The notes under the pieces were generated by a model, which was not told where the DNA came from, searched no databases, and saw nothing but the letters and a program-made list of their open reading frames with translations. A program made the position numbers and the translations under genes. Shown here in pieces: positions 1 to 10,079 of a stretch of DNA of 64,000 nt. The stretch covers positions 1 to 64,000 of the forward strand of contig MU008174.1 of assembly GCA_010909165.1 (NCBI GenBank). The letters run 5' to 3'. The stretch is from Anthoceros angustus (lineage: Eukaryota; Streptophyta; Anthocerotopsida; Anthocerotales; Anthocerotaceae). Within the stretch, counting starts at the first letter, position 1. Each line of letters begins with the position of its first letter.

Positions 1-1137
1 CTGGATAAGCGCTAATGCACTGTCTCACACCTTTGCAGTTAACGGTGGAGGATTTAGGGTTTATCGAATGCAACTAATGCATCGCCAAGAGGTGCAGTAC
101 ACCTTCACGAGGTAGGATAGGCTCGGGCTCTGGTCGACCTTAGTAGGATGACCGTGCCTATCAACTTCTTGATTCTCGGTTCCTAATCTCCTGTATTGAA
201 TGAGTAGGTCAAACAAGATGGACATGAATTTGGATATTCAAATGTGTGGTGCTTGTTAGATTTAGTTGCATGCTTACATCTTGTACCCTAATCACGGGGT
301 TAGCAAGGAGGCGAGTCTCAACAAAGTAAGCGACTTGAAATCTAGATGCCCAATCTTATCCAGTGACGTAAGTCCTCGAAACACCGGCAATTTTGTGTGA
401 TGTTTTCAAAGCGTCTATCTACATAACGCGCATGAGCTTCTTGGAACTTATCGTGAAATCTTTGGTATGTGGTGTGATGTTTGTGGTTAGGAAACCCACA
501 GGATTACCGTTACCATCAAAAGCTCTTTGCACACGCGCACGGGAAGTTATGTGGATTCCTTGGTGGAGGGACAAAGACCACATGTTGCTGATCTGGGAAG
601 AGAGTTTCAATCAGCGTGTTGAACGACTCCCTTACTTCAAGCGCCGCGGTTGATTGTGGGTGCGGCCCATTCCAAATTGATGTAGGCGCCTGCGTTCTTC
701 TCCTAATCAGACTCCTTGTGCGCCTAATCCCTATGTTGATTTCGAGGTGCTCGAAGGGATTCGCCATTCGGGCTGCTTGCCCATCCTCAAAATTGGCCAT
801 TCATTTGGCGGATCTTTTGTGTTTATAAAATTTCCAAGAAACATATTGTGTTATTCTATATGATTTTATATGAAAATCTGCCACTTGGCGATCGTTCTAG
901 CGTGCTGTCGATTGCTTTGCAGCAATCGGCAGGATCGTTAGATCGACTCCTAGAAATGCAGAAATTTCTATATGAAAATCAAGAAAACAAATTGAAAATA
1001 TTTTCTTGAAACATTTTCTTGATTTCTTATTAGAAACTTATTTTCTAATAAAGAAACAACACAAAAGCATGTTTATGCACATCTTCATGTGCACAATTTA
1101 ATGTGCATTCGTATGAATGCAATCTACACCTAGTTAC
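1..1137 (-). other. possible retroelement internal region, decayed
   Basis: No intact gene. The stretch lies on the internal side of a minus-strand tRNA-iMet primer site (1138-1150), so on that strand it would be the leader and gag of a copia-like element. Two short overlapping minus-strand frames (516-800 and 419-610) join by one frameshift into a basic, proline-containing stretch, but I recognise no capsid or zinc-knuckle motif. The gag assignment rests on position only. An A/T-rich part (830-1080) has no coding potential that I can see. Confidence 0.25.
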
Positions 1138-1355
1138 GGCTCTGATACCATAACGAAATATGGAATTGGTGCAGATCAATTACGTATTGAGTAAAAACAT
1201 TGTATATTAAACATACATTTGAAAGAAAATCAACTAGACTTAATCTAGAAAATGAAAAGGCATGACCTTTAGTCTAAAAGACGTAACCCTAGCGAAAGGG
1301 TAAGCGCTAGACATTAAAAGGTATAGCCAGTATACACTATCTATATATGTGGACA
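1138..1355 (-). repeat. copia-type LTR with tRNA-iMet primer-binding site
   Basis: On the minus strand the sequence reads TGGTATCAGAGCC at 1150-1138. This is the classic primer-binding site complementary to plant initiator methionine tRNA and lies directly inside a 5' LTR. The adjoining A/T-rich 200 bp (1151-1355) starts with TGTCC on the minus strand, as an LTR should. Its far end is not the canonical CA. TAACG occurs at both edges (1151 and 1356). I see no second LTR copy in the window, so this is a 5' fragment of an element that would run off to the left. Confidence 0.55.
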
Positions 1356-1372
1356 TAACGAAACCCTAAATA

Positions 1373-1750
1373 ATGACTCAACACTTCCTCCTTTCCTTTT
1401 CTTTGGTCAAGCAAAAAGCAATAGCAGTGGCACTCTCAAGCACGGAGGCGAATCAGTACTTACTGCATGAAGGAGGTTATTTGGCTAAACTCAAGCTGAG
1501 CTTGGCATTGAGTTGCTCGCTTGCAAATCGACAACAACCAAGGGTCAATTGCACTAGCTGAAAATCCGTTTTCCACTCCGGGACAAAGCATGTGGTTGGA
1601 ATACCTTTGGATTAGAGAGCTACTAGCAAGCACAATATCTGGAATACATAGCAACTCAAGAAACCCGGTGACATTTTCACAAAGGCTCTAGGGGATCTAC
1701 ATGAGAAGCATGTAAAGTTTTTAGGCCTAGGTGACTCCTCGAGTCCCTAG
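1373..1750 (+). pseudogene. copia RNase H remnant
   Basis: The plus strand carries a decayed C-terminal RNase H of a Ty1/copia polyprotein. VALSSTEANQY matches the family's ALSSTEAEY motif at about 1423-1458. Further on, in shifted frames, a tail resembling the usual ILTKAL...H.KF.LG end appears around 1665-1725. Several stops and frameshifts separate the pieces, so it is dead. It abuts, in opposite orientation, the LTR at 1138-1355, so the two are parts of different insertions. Confidence 0.6.
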
Positions 1751-2311
1751 GTAGTAGTGCATAAAGTCAAGCCATTCGGCAGCATTCTAGCTACGGCACC
1801 GAAAGAAGAGCATTCGTCGTCGGTGTAGTCGTTGAAGTTTGTCTCATCACGAGACTTCAAAGAATAGGAATCCCCATCGGACTCGATTCTCAGGGCAGGT
1901 GACTCTCCTCCTCATCTTCAGAAGGATCAGGGCTGCTATAGGAGCGGTGGTTTTTCCTCCACTCTCTCCTTGCCTGGCGTGAAATCCTGTCTTCAGATTG
2001 GAGGTTCGATTCTTCTTCCAGGCGTATGTTGGATCCTGCCACGGACAGTGGGAGCTTAGTATAGCATCTCACATGCACAACAGTAAAAGATTGCAACGAG
2101 TATTGAAGCTAGGGTCTTACTATAAGTGCTGACAACATGAAATGGGTAAGCCCAGCAGTTTTCGATCTTGACACGTCTCATCACGGCTTTGCACGCCCAC
2201 ATAAACCCTGCCACGTAGGGCTGCGCGGATGCTTGATGGAGCCATAAGAGACGATCCGAGTCTCCTTGAGCAGTCTGCGAGCTTAGGAAAGCTAGGCTCT
2301 GTGGGTTAGTC

Positions 2312-2632
2312 TCATTCTCGGCCGAAATCGGGATTAACAGCATGGGCTTTTACTCTTGTCGCCGCTTTGGGTCTGGATGAGGCGGCGCGTGTTGTTGCAG
2401 GCCCGCCCATGGGCTCACTTGCTGCTGGCGTGGCTCGCCTTGCTAGGACCTCCTTGGTCGTGCCTCGCGGCCTTCCACGAGGGCGATTACCTTCTGGTAC
2501 CCCTGCAGCTGGAGTGCTCACATCGTGAGGAACCTGAGCAGCTGTTCTAGTTGTGGTAAACCTGCCCATGCGGTCTCTAGGCTGATTTCTACGCTTGGGC
2601 GCTGGAGTCTCTGATGCAGGAGGCGAAGACAT
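2312..2632 (-). CDS. hypothetical basic Pro/Arg/Thr-rich protein with AT-hook-like motif
   Basis: An open frame of about 106 residues starting MSSPPASETP. It is rich in Pro, Arg, Ala and Thr and contains RPRGRPRG, the signature of an AT-hook minor-groove binder. The frame is open for 62 more codons upstream, but that part looks like spurious translation. The start chosen is where the low-complexity basic composition begins. I do not recognise a family. Surrounded by retroelement debris, it could be the N-terminus of a gag protein, which is often basic and proline-rich. There is no evidence that it is expressed. Confidence 0.3.
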   Translation of the reverse strand: MSSPPASETPAPKRRNQPRDRMGRFTTTRTAAQVPHDVSTPAAGVPEGNRPRGRPRGTTKEVLARRATPAASEPMGGPATTRAASSRPKAATRVKAHAVNPDFGRE

Positions 2633-3140
2633 GATGCTCCTGCTTCTCGCACTCCTTAGCCACAGGATAATGAGAACTACACTCAAGCACAGGGCATATG
2701 CTATTGTTGAGTAAGCAGCGCACCTTGGTGCATACCACTTCACACTAGGTGTCTCCATGCTTTTATTCACCAAGGACCTGGGGCGTAAGCTCAGTCTATG
2801 GTACTCTGCGTGCAGCAACTAGGGCGTGCAGTGCATGGACAAGCAGAGTCAAGGGACAACACAAGGAACCCACGAAGAGAAGGCGTAAGTCATGATCAAC
2901 AAGTGGGAGTGAAGGAATAATTATTGTTTATGTGTTGACTCATGCTAGGGTTAGGTTACCTTAGTTTAGTTAACTTATCTGATGTGTAAACTAGGTCTAG
3001 TCACCTAGTACCCTTTCGGTAGGGTTGTGACTCTTATGAGTAGACGTAACACTTGGTATCTTAATTAGGTTGTTTTAAGCATAAGCAAGTTACTCTTTTA
3101 TTTGATCTTTCAATTCAATCAATAATGTAATTTTGTTTTA

Positions 3141-3720
3141 TTAATTCAATTCACATAAAATCTTCAATTGGGAGAGATCGCTGATATGTGTCAAGTCCTC
3201 CTCCAAAGCTACATCCACGAATTCCTGTACGAAAATAGGGGGCCTCACTAGGACCCCTAAAACCCGAAGTCCCCGTGCAGAAACAATATCCCCTTGCGGA
3301 TACTGAAGAGTGGGCACCTCGCCGGAGGGGGACCATACTCTGCACTTTGAAATCTTCACATTTAGCCTGAGGCGGGAGAGCTCCGAAGAGAATAGATCAA
3401 AAGCCCCCTTGACCCGGTTACCAGGCCCCATAATATGGCTGTCGTCCGCCACCGAGGGATACAAACAATCCCAAAACGAGAAGGCAGTTATGGATGAGCC
3501 CTTGTGAATGAGCCATGGCAACAGTGCGCCCTAACGGATCCCTTGCTCGTGCCAACAACAGGCTAACACCAAAACCCCCTCTAGCTCTGAAAAGTTTTCC
3601 ACAGACGGGGCAAGGGCCATGATGCACATGACGCATCATGGCAGTACATTGATGTGCTAACCGATGGAAATGGAGCTTTGCCGCAAAGCCTGGCACTGCG
3701 TTACTCCGCAGCTTGCACAT
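3141..3720 (-). pseudogene. reverse-transcriptase relic
   Basis: The frame at 3141-3521 contains VADDSHIMGPG followed by AFDLFSSELSRLRLNVKISK and CRVWSPSG. This fits reverse-transcriptase motif C (the (Y/F)ADD box) with the following helix and the K-C-x-V motif seen in plant and algal RTs. The first aromatic residue of the box is Val. An overlapping minus-strand frame just upstream in sense (3418-3720) holds a CPVCGK zinc-ribbon-like pair and belongs to the same relic after a frameshift. No flanking LTRs were found, so a non-LTR origin is possible. It is too short and broken to act. Confidence 0.5.
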
Positions 3721-3990
3721 GTGACAACCGCGTTAGAACTAGGACGAAACTCTAGGTTTTAACGTTTCATGTGTTATTTTCTGCCCAAAAAATTCTCCAT
3801 AGGGATCTGTCATTCTGAGGTTAACCCCAGATTGAAATTGAGTCTATTAGCCACATTTGGGATGCCTAGCGTTTTTCTTACGCGGCCCTTGGCATTAGGA
3901 CCTTTGAGGGAAGTTCACTACGGGGATGTGCACCATGGCAAAAACACTGAAAAATGTGCATAGCTCAAAGCATCTACAGGAGATCGACCC

Positions 3991-4278
3991 TTACCCAAAG
4001 TCCTTTGTCTTCTCACAGGTTTTGTTGAGTCCCTTTGTACCTTGCTTCACCTCGCCTTTGACTTCTCGGTTTCCTTCTTTGTAGATCTCTGCATGTTCTT
4101 CGCCGCCCAACTGGTAGGGTTGAGTTCCTATCGTGGGTGGGAGTTGAGTCCCTATAAATCTGGTCAAATCATCAGTAGTTGGTAAGAAGCCCACACCTTC
4201 TATTTCTCCAAGATGGACTTTATCGAAGTCCTCCCTCTTGGCAACATAGAGTTTTCTAGGATTTCCCTCTGCATCCAA
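3991..4278 (-). CDS. unrecognised short open frame
   Basis: A 95-residue minus-strand frame rich in Lys and Glu (start MDAEGNPRKLYVAKREDFDK). The residue composition is charged and protein-like rather than low-complexity, but I recognise no family, and its sense-direction upstream frame is broken by stops. It may be a fragment of a transposable-element protein, given the relics on both sides. The overlapping plus-strand frame (4213-4683) shows no family features and is probably non-coding. Confidence 0.2.
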   Translation of the reverse strand: MDAEGNPRKLYVAKREDFDKVHLGEIEGVGFLPTTDDLTRFIGTQLPPTIGTQPYQLGGEEHAEIYKEGNREVKGEVKQGTKGLNKTCEKTKDFG

Positions 4279-4683
4279 GTTCTATTTCATCCTCGCAGCC
4301 CTTGCTCGAGGAGTCTCTGTCAAGCCTTCAGATCCTGTAGGTGCTTCAAATGCAACTATGTTGGGAGCCTCACAATGCATGGCGTAGAGATGGGAGGAGC
4401 ATTCGGAGAATTTCCTCATAGTAACCCAGATTCTGGTACACCCAAGGCAACGAAGGCCACTCTAGAGCTTAGAGTCCATCACGAAGAAGAGGATAGGAGC
4501 AATAGCGAACATACTGTCGACTGCATCCAAACTTGTTACTTTATAGGACCTGGAGGAGCGCAAGTGCAAGATCATGAAGATGCATTCACGTTTTCCTCAA
4601 CATGTGCGGTACAGCGACTCGTGTCTTGGTGCGCATGTGGTTTTAAATTCAAGCATAAGGAATCATTCCTCTTTTGCGGTTGA

Positions 4684-5340
4684 AACATGATGGCCCCGCC
4701 AAAGCCCCCTAAAACCAAAAAGTCGGGCCTCCCCATTGTAAAACTCCATCCCTTGCCTGAAAACCCTAAGGCCATCACCACAGAACCCTATACCTGTGAA
4801 ACCCTAAATCTGGAAGACCAACCGCCGTAGAACACTAAACTGAATGAAACACAGGCCGCCACAAAACCCTAAACATGAAACCACTGAACACAGGCCGCTC
4901 ACTGGCCCGTCATTGCAAAACTGCACCCTGCCTGAAAACCTTAAAGCTGCCGTCGTAGAACCCCCTAAACCTGGAAGACCACCTGCCGCAAAACCCTAAA
5001 CCTGTAACGCGGCTCACCGCCAACCCCGCCGCCACGACCTCTTGGGCCTTGCTGTCGCGCCACCCTCAACAACGCGGCATGGAAGACATGATGACGACGA
5101 TGATGATGATGTCGAGGAAAAATAGAGCGTAGGAAGTGGAACGAGCATGGCCACATTGTCTCCCAAGCATTACCAAACTTCCAAACTTCCACTCCAATCT
5201 TTTTATCCGCATGCACCCATATCCTAGGATTGATCACTCATATTTTGGCACCAATAATATTACTTGCCTACTTGTGCATCTGCCATCGCTCCCTCCAGCA
5301 TCCTCCTACCAGAACCAACATCTAGAACCAGTAAGCCTGA
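4684..5340. other. gene-free stretch with scattered CCCTAAA words
   Basis: No gene seen. The words CCCTAAA/CCTAAA recur irregularly (near 4763, 4800, 4866, 4960, 4992) inside a loose repeat resembling 'aaaaccctaaacctgnaa'. Spacing is uneven and the motif is not in tandem, so this is not a telomere. A short (GAT/GAC)n run lies at 5092-5112. Confidence 0.4.
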
Positions 5341-5341
5341 A

Positions 5342-5970
5342 CGTGGTTGGTTAATGTTGTGAAGTACAAGTCCCATGACAGAAAAAAAATCCATCTCATA
5401 TGAATTTGTGTTGAATTCCCTTGGTGCAAGTAATTTAGTCACACCATGATACAAGCTATTAAGTACCAAGTCCCATGACAGGAAAAAATTCTGTCTTACA
5501 TGAATTTGCATTGAATGCCCTTGATGCAAGTAGCTTAGAGACACCATTGTACAAGTTATTAAGTACCAAGTCCTATAACCACACAAAATTCTGTCTTACA
5601 TGAATTTGCGTTTACTTATTTAACATAACACATTTATTATAATTCAGATGACCAATTTTTTCTTTTTCGTCAAGTTGAAAATAAATGCTTCAAATGTCAT
5701 GAAACATCACAGCCTGGGTGCCCTTAGTGCAAGTAGCTTAGACACACCATGATACAAGTAGTTAAATACCAGGTCCCATAACTCAAAAAAAATGAAAATA
5801 AATGTTTCAAATATCATCAAACATCACAAATCGGATGCCCTTGGTGCAAGTAGCTTAGACACACCATGGTACAAGTTGTTAATTACCAGGTCTCATAACG
5901 GAAAAAATTCCACCTTATATGAATTTTGCCTATACTTATTTAATAGGACACATTTATTATAAGTCAAATG
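5342..5970. repeat. degenerate tandem repeat, about 110-170 bp unit
   Basis: At least four diverged copies of a unit containing 'gatacaagta...aagtaccaagtccca', 'tctgtcttacatgaatttg' and 'ttggtgcaagtagcttag' occur at about 5342-5450, 5451-5560, 5561-5760 and 5761-5920. Longer copies also share 'cacatttattataa' and 'gtcaagttgaaaataaatgcttcaaat'. No coding potential. It ends in the shorter satellite that follows. Confidence 0.7.
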
Positions 5971-6004
5971 ATCAGTTTTTTCTTTTCTGTCAAGTTGAAA
6001 ATAA

Positions 6005-6440
6005 ATGCTTCAAATACCACCAAATATCACAGCCAGCATACGACCTTCAAATCTAACACACGACCGACTTTAGATCAAATGCTTCAAATACCACCAAATA
6101 TCACAACCAGCATAAGACCTTCAAATCTAACACACGACCGACTTTAGATCAAATGCTTCAAATACCACCTTCAAATCTAACATAGGACCGACTTTCAAAT
6201 CAAATGCTTCGAATGCCACCAAACATCACAGCCCGCATGTGACGTGCCCGCATATGACCTTCAAATCTAATATACGACCAACTTTCAGATCTATTGCCAC
6301 CGACTTTCAGATCTAATGCCACCAAATATCACAGCCTGCTTACGACCTTCAAATCTAACACACGACTGACCTTCAAATCTCATGCGGTGAGAGTGGATCG
6401 AACACACACGTTCTTGAGATCCAACAAACGCACGCTTGGA
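6005..6440. repeat. short-unit tandem repeat
   Basis: The phrases 'accttcaaatctaacacacgaccgac' and 'aaatgcttcaaataccaccaaatatcacag' alternate about seven times in a pattern of roughly 40-75 bp with substitutions. No open frame of interest. The repeat stops about 370 bp before the Ku80-like start codon. Confidence 0.75.
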
Positions 6441-6806
6441 TCGAACACACGACCTTCTTATTTCCACTCTGGGTTGAATACCACGTTCGATGAGAGGAGA
6501 ATTCCGTTAAGTGCATTATAATATCTTTCTATAGTCCAGTACCTGCCTTTGTTTCCAGTTTATAACTAGAAATTTGCTTGATATACCTTTGCAATTTTTG
6601 GACGCCGTGACGCTGTGAAGGCAGCAACCTGCGAGGAGTTCTTTGCTTCTGAGCGCTGATCGACCTAGCTGTCGGCTGCGGACTGTGCGGAACATAGGAG
6701 ATGGGATGCGACATGGTGGGCGCCTGCTCTCAGCTTTGCTGCTTGCTTGCTGAAAGCTTGCAGCATGGAGCCCTAGGGTTCGATTGTGGCAGAAGAGCAG
6801 GGCAAA

Positions 6807-8223
6807 ATGGGTGGCGGGCGGGCGGCGTCGCCCGGGCCTAGGCAGCCTGCAAAGCCCAGCAGCCTGCTCCAAGGCGTGGGCAAAAAGGTTCAGGAGAAGC
6901 GCAAGGAGTATGCCAACATGTCGTTGCTGTTGGAAGACCCGCCCAGCGATGAGGTTTTTCTGGCTGCCTTCACCTGGTACACCTGGCACTGCCACAGAGT
7001 GATAGGCTGGAATCTGATGGCTGTCCACAGGAAACCATGGTGCTGCTGCTGGATGTCAGCCGCTCAATGCACCCTTACCTCCAGACTGTCATCGAGGCTC
7101 TATCTTCGCTGGCGCAGATGAAGGTGCTGCTGCTTGTCCTATTACCCTCCTTCCGCCCTCTCTCTCTCTCTCTCTCACGTTCCGTGGCTCTCCTCGATAT
7201 GCTGTGTGCTGTCCCAACTCTCACTTTTAGACGGTGTGGTGTGGTGTGGTTCGTCCCAACTCCTCTCATGCCATGTAGAATACTTCCACTGCAGATGCGT
7301 TTCCACAAGACAGACGACCTGGGTTTGGTGCTGTTTGGGGCCAGCGGTAAGGCAAAGGAAATCCCCCCACTCCTCAGCTGTACACCACTGGAATATCACA
7401 TGCGTATGAGAAAACAATGGTTGTTCGTGGCATATTTTCTAGTACCCGAAAGTGGGAAGGCGTAGTGAGTGTTTGCCTGAGAGAAAGTGGCTGGTGATGA
7501 TGATGCTTCACAGAGACTGGCAACACGCTGAACAAGGAGATGGGAGGATACAACAATGTGGTTGTGTCTCGTCCACTCCTGCTCATCAACCAGGACCTGA
7601 CAGACACACTGGATCAGGTTACTCCGGGCTTCGGTGACAGTGACTGTATCCTTGCGCTCTGTCGTGTCTCTCATCAGGGTCATGCCATGGGACTCATGTA
7701 TGCATGACATCATCAAAGTTTGGCCATCCTTGAGCCTGTGTCCCCAGACGTGAGTGCCCTTGTGGTGGGGATGGACATGATCGTGAGGGAAATGGCACTA
7801 GGAGGCCACGGCAAGAACAAGCGACTGCACCTCATCACGGATGGAGAGACGTCCCTGAGGCCCCCATTCAACAGCACGAGCGAAGCTGAACTCACCAACC
7901 TCTCCAACATCATGAAGCAGCAGGGTGCCACGGTGGACGTGGTGATCCTCAGGATGCCCAAGAAGAGCACTATCAGGAGCCGGGCCAGCGTGGAGAACGA
8001 GCGGCTCCTTCGCAGATTCGCCAAGCGAATGAGGGGAAAGCTGGCAGTGGTAGAAAATGAATCCTCCCTCATGACGGCCTTGCTGCAGAACTGTCACGTG
8101 GCGGGCATCGCATTGGGCGTTCTGGACGCAGAGAAGAAAACCGAGTCGGACACCTTGCAGGAAGTTTCACAACGTGCTGGCGCCTCATCAGCAGGAAGCT
8201 TGACACGGTGGACAGGGAGATAA
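6807..8223 (+). CDS. Ku80-like protein, vWA domain only (5 exons)
   Basis: Exons by my splice model are 6807-6953, 7031-7123, 7295-7346, 7514-7645 and 7748-8223. All introns are GT-AG and phases are consistent, giving 299 residues. After a 49-residue basic N-terminal extension comes the Ku80 N-terminal von Willebrand A domain: LLLDVSRSMHP (strand 1), DDLGLVLFGASETGNTLNKE, MGGYNNVVV, then YVSALVVGMDMIV and RLHLITDGE. These align in order with plant Ku80, the partner of Ku70 in end joining and telomere protection. The frame stops just after this domain. The DNA-encircling beta-barrel and C-terminal region, which bring normal Ku80 to about 680 residues, are absent and not visible before the hydrolase gene. 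Unlike typical plant Ku80, strand 1 carries a DxSxS metal-site motif. It is a truncated paralogue or an expressed fragment; the exons show no damage. Confidence 0.8.
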
Positions 8224-8630
8224 TGATAAACACAACACAATTGTAAAGGTCATCTGCACAGAATGGTCAGGACATTCTTTCCTCCCTTCCAGTGCTCTAA
8301 ATGGTGCATGATTGGCACAACAGCCTAAGCAAATCTGACACAATTGGGTGACATAGGCCAATGCACGTGCCTTTGGCCTTTCTCCTCCACTCTCACAGCA
8401 TCTTTCAAGTTTCCATGTCTATGTACAACGGTTGCTGTCTCCCCAGATAAATAGCTTAGCTGATCCCTTGGGACAAGCAGAATACTGTAGATGCCTCGGC
8501 AGAAACAAGAGGAGATTCACGATTTAATGAATGCTGTCAGACCCCAAGCCAGGCAAAAGGTCTCATTTGCTTATTGGCTTGGGGCAGACAAAAGAATTCG
8601 TTGGGTACGCCTTTTCGGTTGCACTTAGGT
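8224..8630. other. convergent intergenic region, no gene seen
   Basis: The 3' ends of the Ku80-like gene (+) and the hydrolase gene (-) face each other here. I looked for downstream Ku80 exons (beta-barrel motifs) on the plus strand and found none. Confidence 0.5.
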
Positions 8631-10079
8631 TCAGGGCTTGGCCAGCCAAGCCAGGCACATGGCTGCCGTCCAGGAGAAGTAGTTGCCACCAGCTCCAGCT
8701 CCCGTGATTGGGTTGTAGTACTCGTACAAGCCGTGCTGGCTGAGGAGACGGTGCGTGTCATCCTTGATGCGCTGAGCAAACTGGTGGTAGCCATATTGCA
8801 GCAAGCCATCTGCAATCATCCAGTTCACGATGGCCCACACCGGGCCCCGCCAGTACCTGAGCGGCTCGAAGCCGGGGTCGCAGGGGTCCAGGCTGGGCAC
8901 GCCGTATTGGACAGCGTCCAGCCACTGACCCAGAGTCTGCGCCAGCGTGGCCGCCTGCGCCGGGGACACGATGCCGGCGAAGAGCGGGAGGAAGCCGGCC
9001 GAGGTCCTGGCGGGAACCAGGCTGCCGGTGAGCTGGTCCCGGCAGAAGTAGAAGCCCGCCTGGGCGTCGTAAAGGGAGTCGAAGGCTTGGGCAGTGCCTT
9101 CCCGCCATCCCTCGATCTCCCGCACCGCCTCCTGGTCCCCCAGCTGCTGCGCTATCCACAGCAAATCCGCATTGGCCCGGTGAAGGATACAGTTGGTGCA
9201 GAGATCCGTGACCCTGAAGGGGGAGATGGAGTAGAGCCTGGTTAGGTCGTAGTCTGCCTCCCGGAACCTGTACAGGAGCGTGAGGTAGCGGTCGTAGTCC
9301 TCCTTGCTAGGGCGCATGGCGGAGTCGACGTGGCCCAGGTCCTGCCGGACGTAGGGCGGGATGGAGTCCACGGGAACCCGCGCCATAGCCTGATCCCATG
9401 CGGGGCTGTTGTCCATCCCGCTCTCCCACGGGTGGAGCGTGGCCACCAGCCCCGTGCCCTCGGGGTCCCGCGCGCGGTAGAACCATCTGTGCCAGGCCAG
9501 CAGCTTGGGGAAGATTGCGCCAAGCTTGCGCAGGGCCTGGTCCGTGTCCGCCGCATTCTCCGCCAGCTTCCGGACTGAGATGGCGGCAACGGGAGGCTGC
9601 GTGATCCCGGTGCTGGCGCGCGGATGCTCCGCGCTCCCCCAGATGTCGGGCCCCGGGAAGTAGGTCGGGCTGGGACGGTGGAACACAATGTGCGGCACCA
9701 TGCCGTCCTCCCACTGTGCCGAGAGCAGCTTCTCCATCTCCTCCCACGCCCGGGTCTCGTCGATGGAGGCCCAGCCTAGGGCCACCAGGGCCGAGTCCCA
9801 GTTCCACTGGTACGGGTACAGCCCCTTGGCCGGGATCGTGTAGCCCCCGTTGTCGTTCTCCAGCAGGATGGATTTGCACGCCTCCAGCAGCTCCGAGTTG
9901 GAATCCGCGCTCGCCTCCGACGCCTGCTGGTCGCCCGTGGCCCAGACCTCTAGCGCGCACGATCTCAAATCCGGCAGCGAGGCCGCAGAGTTGATGCGCC
10001 CCAGGGGCTGCTCCTGTGGCTGCCTCACAAGCATAGCCATTGCGAGCTGCTCACAGTCTGCACAACCGATCGCAAGCAC
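8631..10079 (-). CDS. MGH: mannosylglycerate hydrolase (GH63-like), intronless
   Basis: A single uninterrupted 482-residue frame. It should hydrolyse mannosylglycerate (and/or glucosylglycerate) to the hexose and D-glycerate in the cytosol. The protein shows the (alpha/alpha)6-barrel glycosidase signature of this family: YPYQWNWDSALVALGWA (residues 88-104), HPWESGMDNSPAWDQA (216-231, D223 the likely general acid), RYWRGPVWAIVNWM (408-421) and LYEYYNPITGAGAGGNYFSW (451-470, E453 the likely base). Catalytic roles are inferred from the bacterial homologues. Length fits the family with a roughly 60-residue N-terminal extension. Met16 is an alternative start. No clear transit peptide is visible. 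The gene is strikingly GC-rich and lacks introns, unlike the neighbouring plant genes, suggesting prokaryotic origin. Its synthase partner lies about 12 kb away at 21,877. Confidence 0.94.
   Translation of the reverse strand: MLAIGCADCEQLAMAMLVRQPQEQPLGRINSAASLPDLRSCALEVWATGDQQASEASADSNSELLEACKSILLENDNGGYTIPAKGLYPYQWNWDSALVALGWASIDETRAWEEMEKLLSAQWEDGMVPHIVFHRPSPTYFPGPDIWGSAEHPRASTGITQPPVAAISVRKLAENAADTDQALRKLGAIFPKLLAWHRWFYRARDPEGTGLVATLHPWESGMDNSPAWDQAMARVPVDSIPPYVRQDLGHVDSAMRPSKEDYDRYLTLLYRFREADYDLTRLYSISPFRVTDLCTNCILHRANADLLWIAQQLGDQEAVREIEGWREGTAQAFDSLYDAQAGFYFCRDQLTGSLVPARTSAGFLPLFAGIVSPAQAATLAQTLGQWLDAVQYGVPSLDPCDPGFEPLRYWRGPVWAIVNWMIADGLLQYGYHQFAQRIKDDTHRLLSQHGLYEYYNPITGAGAGGNYFSWTAAMCLAWLAKP

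Noticed and set aside
4745-5010. Interstitial telomere made of CCCTAAA
   Set aside because: Words are irregularly spaced and not tandem; it looks like a loose repeat or chance.
8574-9994. Several open frames antisense or frame-shifted to the hydrolase (for example 8,574-9,245 plus and 9,307-9,960 minus)
   Set aside because: Typical spurious frames in a GC-rich coding region; only the 482-codon frame has family motifs.
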